Counted from the stretch's first letter, positions 26,996-37,689 are shown. The stretch: DNA of 64,000 nt from Ferrimicrobium acidiphilum DSM 19497 (GCF_000949255.1 NZ_JXUW01000001.1:157817-221816), one strand, 5' to 3'. Made by a program: numbers and translations. Notes: generated by a model from the sequence alone, not told the origin.

Positions 26996-27505
26996 TCATC
27001 CATCAAGCGTCTCGACCAACTTCGACGATAGCAGATGAGCGAGTCGATCGAGAGTCTCTCTATCTTCAGAGGAAAGAGTTGCGAGCGCATGGATGAGCGG
27101 CTGGAAACGCTCTCCTAACACCTCGACTACGAAGCGGTCATACTCTGGTCCAGGGCCAACCACAGTACGTCGATGATCCAGAGGGTCCTCATGACGCTCA
27201 AGCAGTCCGGCGATCGCCAACTGAGATACGATCAGAGAGATGCTCGCCAGACTCAACCTCAACTGGTCTGCAAGTTCACTCACCGTCACCCTGCCTACCA
27301 GGAGGATCTGCATAAGCGCCTGCATATGTCGAGGAGTAATCGACATGCCATGCATCTGACAACTGCCAGCCCGTGCCTTGATGGTACGCACTATCGGCAT
27401 CATCGCAAGAATCAACGACACCGCATCGGTCAGCTGCCCGGTAGATATACACCTGGCAGTCGATACCTCTTGAAGGTTAGCATTGGTAATCTCGGTCATC
27501 TTCAC
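26996..27505 (-). CDS. MarR family transcriptional regulator
   Basis: A 169-residue winged-helix regulator. The DNA-binding core is visible as RHMQALMQILLVGRVTVSELADQLRLSLASISLIVSQLAIAGLLERHEDPLDHRRTVVG (about residues 58-116), including the wing DPxDxRR signature of MarR. Flanking helices form the dimerisation region. It is encoded immediately upstream of the MMPL exporter in the same direction, the usual arrangement for a repressor of an efflux operon that responds to the exported compound. Confidence 0.9.
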   Translation of the reverse strand: MKMTEITNANLQEVSTARCISTGQLTDAVSLILAMMPIVRTIKARAGSCQMHGMSITPRHMQALMQILLVGRVTVSELADQLRLSLASISLIVSQLAIAGLLERHEDPLDHRRTVVGPGPEYDRFVVEVLGERFQPLIHALATLSSEDRETLDRLAHLLSSKLVETLDG

Positions 27506-27692
27506 ATCGCTCCCTTAACCGTGGGCGACCGTGCCCATCACGTCAAAATGGAAACATTCATAAACTGTTTACGCCTGATAAGCATAGGACTTATCGATAC
27601 CAGAAACGACGCCGCGAGGGATCAGGGGCAACGGTCAATTTTCAGTCCTGTTTGCTGGACTCACATGCTCCGACGGTCAGCACTCACACACC

Positions 27693-28070
27693 TCAAAATG
27701 GAACCCCAAGCGTGCGCTCAACGGTGACAAAGATCACCACCCTATCATCGGCTTGAGCTGGGACGCGATTATATTTTCCAGCGAAGGCAGCAAAGCAGTC
27801 GGTGACAACTGCTGGATCGTCGACTACCGTCGCATCTCCTATCATCGCAAAGTACTTCGAACCATCAATGAGCGTTAAAGTGGCTGCTGTTCGGGCTAGC
27901 AGGTTTGTGACCTTTTGACTCTTGCGGCGTGAAAACACCGCAATGGCATTGTGACTGTCCTCCCAGAAGGGATTTACCAATACCGTATGTACTGCGCCGT
28001 TTCTAGTAATGGTAGCGAGGAGTCCGTGTCTACTAGATGACACCGCCTTTATTATCTCCGAATTCTCCAT
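27693..28070 (-). CDS. PPOX-class split-barrel (FMN/F420-type) protein
   Basis: A 125-residue protein of the pyridoxamine-5'-phosphate oxidase-like split beta-barrel family. The pattern HGLLATITRNGAVHTVLVNPFWED, then FSRRKSQKVTNLLARTAATLTLIDG and YFAMIGDATVVDD, is characteristic of the F420-dependent and FMN/heme-binding members. It is a candidate F420H2-dependent reductase because the window also encodes FbiD; FMN binding cannot be excluded. It lies 46 bases after pafBC and in the same direction. Confidence 0.75.
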   Translation of the reverse strand: MENSEIIKAVSSSRHGLLATITRNGAVHTVLVNPFWEDSHNAIAVFSRRKSQKVTNLLARTAATLTLIDGSKYFAMIGDATVVDDPAVVTDCFAAFAGKYNRVPAQADDRVVIFVTVERTLGVPF

Positions 28071-28116
28071 TGCTTCCCACCTCTCAGGTAATCACCGGCT
28101 AGCACAGCTGACGGTC

Positions 28117-30144
28117 TCAGCAACCCGACTCTAGATTCCCTGTCAGCCCTGTTAACAAGGTCAAAAGGGACTCGCCGCGAGCTCGCACAGCTGCCAACAA
28201 CCCGGCACCGAACACCCCGCTGGTTCCGGGACCGAGTGCTAGTAGCAGGCGCTCCAACCACTCCTCCCGAAAGCTATAGACGACGAATGCATCACCATCA
28301 TGGTCAAACACGCCCATCGTGAGAGCCTCCAACGTTGCTAGCTGTTCAGCTCTGAGCTGCAATCGAGTAGGAGTCCCGGAGGAGCGTAGACCCAATGGAT
28401 CAAGCCGATCTAAAGAACGTCTCGCCTTACGAATCTCGGACTCATCTTGGCATGAATCAAACGCAAGCAGACGAACTTGACGCATACGATCGAGCCGGAA
28501 ATGACGCCCACTACCATCCGAGAGTCCGAAGAGGTACCACCTACCAGCAAGCACAAATAGACTCACCGCGAACACGTGTCGAACACTTACACGACCTTCA
28601 GCATCGACATAGTCAAACTCCACGCACTCTGGCTCGGCGATCGCTCGCCGCAGGAGTGCGACTACCTCCGGCGGGTTATCTGAGTTAATCACCTCACCGG
28701 AGCGGAGCAGTTGTTGGCGGATGGCTAAGCGTAGCTTCTCAGATGCGCTCTGGAGCTCTGAGACTTCACCATCCATAATGCTGGTCACCGCCTCGAGTGT
28801 CGCTAGGACCGTCATAGCTTCGACCACGTCAATACGCTGTGTGCGACTAAGTCCTGAGTCAATCGATACTTCAACCAGGTCCAGCTCCTCGTCGACTATA
28901 ACGTCGAGCAACACATCTGGGCTATAAGGTGGAAGGCCCGCAAGCGACGCTGACTCCAGCAGCTCGACCACCTCCGTGGGCACCAACCCGGAGGCTTCTG
29001 CTAACGATGCAATCGTCGCAGATCCCCCATTTACTCTGAGATATGAAAGGAGTCCCTGCACCGCTCGAAAACGATCCTCGAGTGTTCGAGTTTTTCGGCT
29101 ACGAGCAGGCGAAAGTGGAATTGGGTCAATCACCTCAGGTGCACCTACACGTAGATCGGTTTCAAGTGAATGCAGTACCGCTTCGACCTGTCGCATGAAC
29201 CTCTGTCGAACCGCTAGCGGCTCTATGGGTACTACGGGATGAGCCTCCATCAGCAGGTCAGAGATGAGCGCACCGACGTTGGATACCTCGACGGTGCCCG
29301 TCGTCAAGCTCCCACCGTCTACAGTCGGGTCGCCGTCCGTCTCAACTGCCACCCGCGCACCAAGCAACTCGAGTTGGGCTCTTGACCCCACGAGTGTGAC
29401 CTCGACTTTTTCATCTACCTCTAGAAGCCAAGGGTGTTCGGGTAGAGCTGACCTCAAATCAGCGGGTCTCGGATATTCGTCAATCTGACCCACCATAAAA
29501 GGAGGTTCCATTCGATCGGTACGAAAGCTCTTTTGTTGACCTCGCTCGTCGGCTACCAGGTAGGCGTGACCCCAACGCATGAGGACTCCAAAAGGAAAGA
29601 TGTCGCGTTCCAATCCTCGATAGACAAAACGAAGCCGACGTGATTCAGCGATCGCCCTGCCAAGATCAGGGTGCAGATGGACAAGTTCTCCCATCTCCCA
29701 GACAATTGGGGCTGCCTGGCGATACAGGAGACCTAGTCGAGTCTCGAAGTGCCTCCCATACTGCCCAACAAAGACGGCGCATCCGAGGGCGGCTTCGAGA
29801 GCTGCCCACTCAGTGCGGGTAAGATCCAACTCGAATTGGATGTCCTGTACCTCGATACGGTAGCCAACCTGAGAGCGTCCCGGCAGGCTCACGGTACGTA
29901 GAGGGATACCTATCTCTCGCAGGCTCGCCTTCGCCCGCTCAAATGCACGCGCACGAGCTAGGGGCGATTCGGGGAACCCAGGTACGAGATCGGTGATCGT
30001 CTCCTGAGTCAACGGCTCGACGGTGGTACTCAAGAGTTCAAAGAGGTTTACCAGTCGAATCAGAGGATCAAATGCCAACCTCAACCAACCCTTCCTATTT
30101 CGACGCGGCTTCCAGAGCGACGAGATCAACCCTCTGGCGTCCAT
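28117..30144 (-). CDS. pafBC: Fused PafB-PafC WYL-domain DNA-damage regulator
   Basis: A 675-residue protein that joins two WYL-domain regulators. Residues 30-110 form a PafB-type helix-turn-helix (RLVNLFELLSTTVEPLTQETITDLVPG, then FERAKASLREIGIPLRTV), followed by a first WYL-type region to about 310. A second helix-turn-helix starts at about 365 (RFRAVQGLLSYLRVNGGSATIASLAEASGLV), as in PafC, with a second WYL region ending in VRLLAFDS. PafBC activates the LexA-independent DNA-damage response in mycobacteria and binds single-stranded DNA through WYL domains. Separate pafB and pafC genes are more usual; fused forms occur in some lineages. No proteasome genes are adjacent here. It is divergent from ctaG. 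Confidence 0.88.
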   Translation of the reverse strand: MDARGLISSLWKPRRNRKGWLRLAFDPLIRLVNLFELLSTTVEPLTQETITDLVPGFPESPLARARAFERAKASLREIGIPLRTVSLPGRSQVGYRIEVQDIQFELDLTRTEWAALEAALGCAVFVGQYGRHFETRLGLLYRQAAPIVWEMGELVHLHPDLGRAIAESRRLRFVYRGLERDIFPFGVLMRWGHAYLVADERGQQKSFRTDRMEPPFMVGQIDEYPRPADLRSALPEHPWLLEVDEKVEVTLVGSRAQLELLGARVAVETDGDPTVDGGSLTTGTVEVSNVGALISDLLMEAHPVVPIEPLAVRQRFMRQVEAVLHSLETDLRVGAPEVIDPIPLSPARSRKTRTLEDRFRAVQGLLSYLRVNGGSATIASLAEASGLVPTEVVELLESASLAGLPPYSPDVLLDVIVDEELDLVEVSIDSGLSRTQRIDVVEAMTVLATLEAVTSIMDGEVSELQSASEKLRLAIRQQLLRSGEVINSDNPPEVVALLRRAIAEPECVEFDYVDAEGRVSVRHVFAVSLFVLAGRWYLFGLSDGSGRHFRLDRMRQVRLLAFDSCQDESEIRKARRSLDRLDPLGLRSSGTPTRLQLRAEQLATLEALTMGVFDHDGDAFVVYSFREEWLERLLLALGPGTSGVFGAGLLAAVRARGESLLTLLTGLTGNLESGC

Positions 30145-30212
30145 GCTCTTGCTCAGACGATGAAAACTCTGTCTTTGGATAGCCAGAACAATAGCCTAAA
30201 CTTACCAAGTAA

Positions 30213-30239
30213 CCCTCATGTGGGAGACCCTCACGTGGG
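30213..30239. repeat. Two 12-bp direct repeats between pafBC and ctaG
   Basis: CCCTCATGTGGG (30213-30224) and CCCTCACGTGGG (30228-30239) differ by one base and are three bases apart; each contains a partial palindrome around CAYGTG. They lie in the 120-base gap between the divergent pafBC and ctaG genes, 26 bases upstream of the ctaG GTG. A regulator-binding role is plausible but not shown. Confidence 0.5.
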
Positions 30240-30264
30240 GGATGTGTGTCGCTGGGAGGAATAG

Positions 30265-31158
30265 GTGCTGGGCGCTGTAACGGGCGAAGTAGTGCTTCGC
30301 TTCACCCCTCCGTACGGAGGACTGATTGTCCTGGCACTCGGAGGACTATTCTACTACCGGTTTATACCCACGGTGGCTCGTCATCTAGACAGCTCGCCCG
30401 TGCACGTCCGGTTGCGAGATGCGGTAACCCGGCGCCAGCATACTTTATTCATTACCGGTCTGATCATCCTTGCATTGATGGAGAGTTGGCCCTCGCTCGA
30501 ACTTGCTCGCTACGTCTCAAGCCTTGCTTATCTCACTCACACGATGATCATCGAGCTTGTCGCAGTTCCTTTGCTCCTCCTTGGAGTCCCCACTTGGCTT
30601 CTCCACAAACTGACCGAAACACCGTTCATCGACGCACTACTTCAACTTCTCACCTCACCAATTCTCACGACCATACTCTACTGCGGCGTATTTGTACTCT
30701 CGATATTGGCTACCATAGTCCAAGCTCAAGCCACCTCGATGGTGGTCTATGTCTACCTACAGGTAGCCTTCGTCGTTGTCGGTGCGCTCATGTGGATTCC
30801 AGCGCTGAGACTCAACCCAGGGACCAAGAAACTATCGACGGGTGCACGAGTGCTGTATCTTTTCACCCAAAGCCTCCTGCCGTCATTCCCAGCTATCGTA
30901 CTGATATTTGCTCATCACTCGTTCTATCCAATCTTTGCCACGAACATGCACCTCATATTTGGAGTATCGGAGGTCGCTGACCAGCAATTAGCTGGAGGAA
31001 TCTCTAAGCTCATCGACTTCGGGATTCTCTGGACCGTCGCTGTCGCTATAATGGTCAGGGCGCAAAAACAAGAGGACCTGGGTGCAGACCCGGAGCCAAT
31101 TACTTGGCTCGATGTCGAGCGCGAGTTCAAAAGAACTCATAAAAACACCGGCGCCTAG
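30265..31158 (+). CDS. ctaG: Cytochrome c oxidase assembly protein, caa3-CtaG family
   Basis: A 297-residue integral membrane protein with about seven helices. It begins with a GTG at 30265 preceded by GGGAGGA. The block HTLFITGLIILALMESWPS, then SLAYLTHTMIIELVAVPLLLLGVPTWLLHKL, matches the caa3-type CtaG family, which helps assemble the CuB site or membrane oxidase in Bacillus-like and actinobacterial cells. Conserved histidines and membrane-embedded acidic residues (HTMIIE) are present. No oxidase subunits are adjacent. The following gene is BipA. Confidence 0.85.
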   Translation: MLGAVTGEVVLRFTPPYGGLIVLALGGLFYYRFIPTVARHLDSSPVHVRLRDAVTRRQHTLFITGLIILALMESWPSLELARYVSSLAYLTHTMIIELVAVPLLLLGVPTWLLHKLTETPFIDALLQLLTSPILTTILYCGVFVLSILATIVQAQATSMVVYVYLQVAFVVVGALMWIPALRLNPGTKKLSTGARVLYLFTQSLLPSFPAIVLIFAHHSFYPIFATNMHLIFGVSEVADQQLAGGISKLIDFGILWTVAVAIMVRAQKQEDLGADPEPITWLDVEREFKRTHKNTGA

Positions 31159-31210
31159 ATCATCGTTCGACCTATCTCACCATGCCCTAACAAGAGGAGT
31201 ATCTACAACA

Positions 31211-33031
<1,821 letters not shown>

Positions 33032-33186
33032 CCTGCGGCTACGAATTCGGACACGCTATGGCTCGTCATCAACAACGTCTTGTTTGAGATACCGGGCGCG
33101 GGCTTACTGCCTCACAACCCCAAAATGACTATAAGTGAAGGACTGTATGCAAGTGGTAGATGTAGCGAGAGCGAAGGTAAATTAAA

Positions 33187-33441
33187 GTGAACATTACGGT
33201 GTATGGCGCCGATTGGTGCCCAGATTGTCGACGATCCAAAGAGCTATTATTACGCACACAAACGGAGTTCACATGGGTCGATACCGATCAAGATGCCGAC
33301 GGGAAGGCTTTGATTGGTCGATTACAAGGAGGAGAACCGCACATTCCTACCATCATCTTCGAAGATGGTAGCTTTCTGGTTGAACCAAGCGACCAAGAGC
33401 TTGCTGCAAAGCTTGGGGTATCACCTCCTCCGACAAGCTAA
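33187..33441 (+). CDS. Glutaredoxin-like / mycoredoxin-like thiol protein
   Basis: An 84-residue thioredoxin-fold protein with the redox motif CPDC near the N-terminus (ADWCPDCRRSKELL) and the cis-proline segment PHIPTIIFEDG. Mycoredoxins usually have CGYC and glutaredoxins CPYC, so CPDC is a variant that occurs in many actinobacterial small redoxins. It would reduce mixed disulfides with mycothiol, or act as a general thiol-disulfide exchanger. It precedes a MaoC gene but no operon link is evident. Confidence 0.85.
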   Translation: MNITVYGADWCPDCRRSKELLLRTQTEFTWVDTDQDADGKALIGRLQGGEPHIPTIIFEDGSFLVEPSDQELAAKLGVSPPPTS

Positions 33442-33495
33442 AGCCGGTTCACGGTTGATCAACACTCATCAGTTGGGCTGGCTAGGCTAATTAGC

Positions 33496-33951
33496 ATGCC
33501 AACAAAATTTTTTGAGGACTATACGGTGGGCGAAGAGGCCAAGTACGGGCCGATCGAGGTGGATAGCGCTTCGATGATCGAGTTTGCGCGCCAGTGGGAT
33601 CCGCAACCGTTTCATGTCGACCCAATCGCAGCGCGCACCAGCATGTACGGCGGCATCATCGCTAGTGGTTGGTTCACGTGCGCACTCGCCATGAGGACCC
33701 TGGTTGTCAATTATCTCTCCCCTGAATCCAGTCTTGGCTCTCCTGGACTCGATAGTCTTAAGTGGCTTGCGCCAGTGCGGGCTGGAGATGAGTTATGGCT
33801 CCATTGTGTAGTCCTTGAGGCGAGGCCATCACATTCAAAACCAGACCGCGGAATTCTCAAAACCAACATCGAGCTGAGTTCAGCGACAGGGCAACTAGTC
33901 CTCTCAATGGTGGCTACCAACTTTGTCTTACGACGGCATGACCCGAGCTAA
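33496..33951 (+). CDS. MaoC-like (R)-hydratase
   Basis: A 151-residue hot-dog-fold protein. The hydratase 2 motif is present as FARQWDPQPFHVDPIAA (about residues 29-45), which includes the catalytic Asp and His, followed by SMYGGIIASGWFTCALAMR. The rest fits MaoC dehydratases that hydrate enoyl-CoA. It is followed by the electron-transfer flavoprotein fusion, so it may belong to beta-oxidation-like metabolism. Confidence 0.9.
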   Translation: MPTKFFEDYTVGEEAKYGPIEVDSASMIEFARQWDPQPFHVDPIAARTSMYGGIIASGWFTCALAMRTLVVNYLSPESSLGSPGLDSLKWLAPVRAGDELWLHCVVLEARPSHSKPDRGILKTNIELSSATGQLVLSMVATNFVLRRHDPS

Positions 33952-34034
33952 CCTATCGCTTTACTCATTCGATGGATGCTGCATTATCGCGGCACAAACT
34001 AAGCAACAGTTGCAATCATGATTGGAGCAGATCG

Positions 34035-35828
34035 ATGAACGGCCCACGCATTCTGGTATCTATCAAGCAGGTATCTCAGGCCGACACCACCGAATTTGAC
34101 CCCTCGGGAGTGATGATTCGTCACCCAGAGGAACAGGAGTTAAATCCCTTCTGCCGCCGAGCCGTAACCTTCGGCGTAGAGCTTGCTCGCTCTCATTCAG
34201 GCACATGTTCCGTGGTGAGCATGGGGCCACCCTCAGCGGCAGAGATCTTGCGCGAAGCACTAGCAATCGGAGCTGACGAGGCATATCTCCTTAGCGATCC
34301 GAGCTTTGCTGGAGCGGATACACTAGTCACGGCCGAAGTTTTGGAGCACTTCATCAGGACACGAGAACTAGCATATGACCTCATTCTGACTGGTCGCTTT
34401 GCCATCGATGCGAACACCGGTCTAGTGGGAGCTCAATTGGCAGAGCTACTCGATATGCCATTTGCCGGGGCCGCCAAGCAACTCGAATGGGTTGCCAACT
34501 CACTTCTACTGTCGACCGAACTCGATGATGGTATCCGATCTGTGCAGGTAAAGCTCCCGGCAGTTATCGCGGTTGCTGAACGAATCTGCACACCAGCGAA
34601 GCCTTCAGCAGAGGAGATCGCCGCCATTCCAACCGAGAACGTCCAGCGCCTAGATCGGAATGATCTTCACTTCAGCGTGGACAAACCCAAATCGCGGACT
34701 ACCGTAGACGAGATTCAACACGAATCTCTCCAGCGATTGAATATCGTCGTTGATGGCTCGCACGAGCTCGATAAGGCACTCGCCTTTCTCGCTGACCAAC
34801 ATCATCGGACGACTCCATCCAACCTTGTGTCAGCTATTACCACCTTGCCGATGCAACACGCCGCCTATCTATGTGACCCCGAACAGCCGGACCTTAATCG
34901 ACATTTCGTCTCTTATTTACTCTCCGGCGACCAGTCCAACGCCTGTCAACTTTGCGTACTCCACACCGAAAGCGACCTCGCAGGAGTATCGAAGAGCTTT
35001 CCTGGCGTCGACCACCTGGTCCGCCTGAAAGGGAGCTCTATGGAAGACGACCTCGTACCGGTGATTGCAGACTGGCTCCGAGCTCACCCACAAGAGTTGC
35101 TGGTGGCTCCGGCAACCTCCTTCGGTCGCGAGATCGGTGCTCGCCTTGGAGTCCTGCTCGACGCCGGTGTGCTCACAGACCTAACTCGTCTCGAAATCGA
35201 TCATCTTCCACAGATTACAGGTTGGAAGACGGTTGGCTCAGTCGCCTCCGTCGCAAAAGTCTCATCGACCACAGCTATGGGCATCGTGCTGCTTCGACCT
35301 GGAGTACCTACTCATGCAAGCCGATTGCGCCCCTCCACGCCTTCACAGACCACACTGGTTGTCCCTGAACGCGGACGCGTCGTGCTCACTGATCCTCCCG
35401 TGCCTGACCCCATCTTCAACTTTGCCAACGCACCAATTATCTTCGGAGTCGGCGCTGGTGTGAACGCTTACGAAATCGATGACGTCTTCCGACTAGCTCA
35501 GAGCGTCAAGGCCGAATTAGGGTGCACACGAAAGATAGCTGACCGCGGCCTTATGCCACGATCACGCCAAATTGGCATCACCGGGCGTTCCGTGTCCCCA
35601 GCCCTCTACATTGGTATCGGCACCCGTGGCAGTCACAATCACCTAGCTGGCGTCCGCGGAGCCAGCACCATCGTCAACCTTACGCTGGAGTCTGCAGTCG
35701 GTGACACCGGAATTGATCTCACCGTCATTGGCGACTGGCATGACACGCTGCCACCTATCGTCGAATATTTACGCTCAATTACAGACAACGCAGCATGTAA
35801 ACAACCGGAAGACCCGCTGTTGCACTAG
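34035..35828 (+). CDS. Fused electron transfer flavoprotein (beta plus alpha)
   Basis: About 597 residues joining an ETF beta-like half (residues 1-255: ILVSIKQVSQ, FCRRAVTFGVELARSH, then LAIGADEAYLLSDPSFAGADTL and AYDLILTGRFAIDANTGLVGAQLAELL) to an ETF alpha-like half. The C-terminal FAD motif GRSVSPALYIGIGTRGSHNHLAG (about 519-541) corresponds to the canonical ETF alpha FAD-binding loop, with substitutions. ETF carries electrons from acyl-CoA dehydrogenases and related flavoenzymes to membrane acceptors. The ATG at 34035 has GGAG seven bases upstream, so the earlier in-frame ATG at 33972 is not preferred. Fusion of the two subunits in beta-then-alpha order is unusual and the joining region (about 225-320) is not recognised. 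Confidence 0.88.
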   Translation: MNGPRILVSIKQVSQADTTEFDPSGVMIRHPEEQELNPFCRRAVTFGVELARSHSGTCSVVSMGPPSAAEILREALAIGADEAYLLSDPSFAGADTLVTAEVLEHFIRTRELAYDLILTGRFAIDANTGLVGAQLAELLDMPFAGAAKQLEWVANSLLLSTELDDGIRSVQVKLPAVIAVAERICTPAKPSAEEIAAIPTENVQRLDRNDLHFSVDKPKSRTTVDEIQHESLQRLNIVVDGSHELDKALAFLADQHHRTTPSNLVSAITTLPMQHAAYLCDPEQPDLNRHFVSYLLSGDQSNACQLCVLHTESDLAGVSKSFPGVDHLVRLKGSSMEDDLVPVIADWLRAHPQELLVAPATSFGREIGARLGVLLDAGVLTDLTRLEIDHLPQITGWKTVGSVASVAKVSSTTAMGIVLLRPGVPTHASRLRPSTPSQTTLVVPERGRVVLTDPPVPDPIFNFANAPIIFGVGAGVNAYEIDDVFRLAQSVKAELGCTRKIADRGLMPRSRQIGITGRSVSPALYIGIGTRGSHNHLAGVRGASTIVNLTLESAVGDTGIDLTVIGDWHDTLPPIVEYLRSITDNAACKQPEDPLLH

Positions 35829-35886
35829 TTCACAAGAAGAGGTTGTGTGCATCTCCGTGATAGTGCTGAACTCACGGAAGGAGACG

Positions 35887-36129
35887 ATGGCTAGTCCTCG
35901 CTCAGGTTTCAAGCCAACCAAACGGATACAAATCACTCGGCCATCCCCCCACAGGTGCCTCAAAGTTCTAAAGATACAAAAGCCTGGACTCCTAGAGAGC
36001 GCATGTGGATCAAGCCGAACACCAGTGGCAAGGAGGCAGGAAAGACGGCCCAACACAGTGGAAAATGAGACCAATCTGCAGGCAATCAGCCAAACATCGC
36101 TCTACGCTTCAAGTCGGGAGACTCGCTGA
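35887..36129 (+). CDS. Possible small basic protein
   Basis: An 80-residue frame beginning at an ATG preceded by GGAAGGAGACG, a strong ribosome-binding site. The product is very basic and rich in Arg, Ser, Thr and Pro with no recognisable fold, and composition is consistent with either a small novel protein or a chance frame. An inverted repeat CCGTGA/TCACGG lies just before the ribosome-binding site. The rest of the gap up to 36294 holds nothing recognisable. Confidence 0.25.
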   Translation: MASPRSGFKPTKRIQITRPSPHRCLKVLKIQKPGLLESACGSSRTPVARRQERRPNTVENETNLQAISQTSLYASSRETR

Positions 36130-36294
36130 ACCAACCTCCTGAGGTTGCCCAACTTCACCGAAGATGCCTGATAGAGTCCTTCGAGGAGGCCAAATTGGCC
36201 CGTCTCCACCCTTGGCAAGTATCTGCAACGATTCTAAACACAGTGGTATCCGCTACCGGGTGTGATAGTTAACGATCGTTTATACCCATCGCCA

Positions 36295-37563
36295 TCAAGC
36301 CGGTGGAAAGACTCTTGTCCACGTTGTACCTCCGTCCGTGGTTCTCCAGAGCAACGGGTGGAAGTGACCTTTCACAAATTGTTCCGTCGCAAGGAACCCA
36401 GTTCGCAACGAGACAAATGAGATTGAGGTTGCCCCAAGCGAAAACTCCGGAGACGTGATCGCGGCCACCGTATGGAAGTGAGCGCCGGCGTCTGTCGTGA
36501 GCTGCAAGGTGGATCCATTCTCTCTGGGGTTTACCACAATACGATAGGCGTCCACCGCATTTACCGGAGCGAAGGCATCGCCGATAGTTCCCGACGGATC
36601 CCAGAACTGCGTAAATCGACCGGTCAGGCTGGGGGCGTGGAGTTCGCTAATGTTCATCCCTCCAGGGCACATAGCCCAGATCGCCGGTCGCCGAATCGCG
36701 AGCCCACAAGCAGTCACAGCTACCAGCGATTTTCTAACCGATTTGACAAACGGTGGCACTCCACCTTGACTCTCGAACATGAGTGGGTAAGCAGTTCGTG
36801 GACCGGTTGGGTTGGTGACCACTACTACGGTAGAACCTTGTGCCGCGAGCGAGGGCTGCTCTAAGAACGGGTAGGGAAGGTTTGGGGTGAGCAACGGATT
36901 CACCTGAGGACGTCCGGTCACGAGCGGTAGACGCATCAACTCATAACTGGTACATGCTTGTGCTCCGCCATGAGCCGAGCACTTACCGGCCAAACCTACT
37001 AACGAATGAGTCGTGAAGGCAGCGTCGATAAATTGCCGGTGGGCAAGCTCAACGGCGCGCCAGTGAGTACCGCCATTAGTAGTAAGGTAAAGCCTGCTAG
37101 TGATCAAGGTGTGGCCATACCTAGTAAAGAGCGCGAAACCATCTCGTCGATTCGCGAACCGATAATCCGAGATCACCGTTATACCGCGAGATCTTTTGAA
37201 TCCTAAGCCGTGCAAGGTAACGCTGCTCCACGACCCCGATGCCGACGTCGGTCCCAACGACCTGGTGGCAATCGCTGTACAGGAAGCGGTCCCACAACGC
37301 ACACTTCCCACGACCACTACTTCAGAACCCGTAGCAGTGGTAAGAACTTTGCTTGCGTCGAAACCCTTGGCGATGCCAACTGTACGTGTTCCGCTGACAC
37401 TAGCAGAGAGGGATCGTACGCTCTTGGGGGTAGCCTCAGATCGAGAGCTGGAATTGACTTGGATTGACGCAGCGCCGCAGGCAGTCATGGTCAATGTACA
37501 CATCACGACCAGTATCGCCCTAAATCCTAAGCTAGCCAGGGCGAAATGAGCCAGCACCTTCAC
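36295..37563 (-). CDS. Secreted BNR/sialidase-type repeat lipoprotein
   Basis: About 422 residues from the GTG at 37563. Residues 1-29 form a lipoprotein-like signal peptide ending MTAC, with the modified cysteine at about 29. The mature protein is rich in Ser/Thr and contains BNR-type (Asp-box) repeats, SXDXGXXW-like: LYLTTNGGTHWRAVEL and the C-terminal LLWRTTDGGTTWTRVFPP. Such repeats form beta-propellers in sialidases and photosystem II assembly-like factors; no enzymatic site is evident. Longer starts at 37608 or 37644 are possible, but 37644 lies inside the conserved right end of the IS605-like element, so it cannot be the ancestral start. Neighbouring genes suggest no function. Confidence 0.65.
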   Translation of the reverse strand: MKVLAHFALASLGFRAILVVMCTLTMTACGAASIQVNSSSRSEATPKSVRSLSASVSGTRTVGIAKGFDASKVLTTATGSEVVVVGSVRCGTASCTAIATRSLGPTSASGSWSSVTLHGLGFKRSRGITVISDYRFANRRDGFALFTRYGHTLITSRLYLTTNGGTHWRAVELAHRQFIDAAFTTHSLVGLAGKCSAHGGAQACTSYELMRLPLVTGRPQVNPLLTPNLPYPFLEQPSLAAQGSTVVVVTNPTGPRTAYPLMFESQGGVPPFVKSVRKSLVAVTACGLAIRRPAIWAMCPGGMNISELHAPSLTGRFTQFWDPSGTIGDAFAPVNAVDAYRIVVNPRENGSTLQLTTDAGAHFHTVAAITSPEFSLGATSISFVSLRTGFLATEQFVKGHFHPLLWRTTDGGTTWTRVFPPA

Positions 37564-37628
37564 AGAGCAAAGTCTAGGCGCACGCTCACAACCGTGGCCG
37601 GATTCCATGGCCTCGACTCCAACAGGTA

Positions 37629-37662
37629 GTGACATCCTCCCCACCCTTAAGGACGGGGCTTC
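37629..37662 (-). repeat. Right-end hairpin of the IS605-like element
   Basis: On the minus strand GAAGCCCCGTCCTT is followed by AAGGGTGGGGAGGATGTCAC. The arms CCCCGTCCTT and AAGGGTGGGG pair with two mismatches or wobble positions. In intact elements this conserved hairpin is the transposition end and the 3' part of the TnpB guide RNA. Confidence 0.65.
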
Positions 37663-37689
37663 CTGGGCTGCTCACGCAGCTTCGGCTGG

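Noticed and set aside
31082..31210. N-terminal extension of BipA into ctaG
   Set aside because: The extension overlaps ctaG, has no ribosome-binding site, and the family begins at the GTG at 31211.
35701..36129. A 142-codon frame starting inside the ETF fusion gene
   Set aside because: The first 60 codons are out-of-frame ETF sequence. Only the part from 35887, with a real ribosome-binding site, is kept as a low-confidence small gene.
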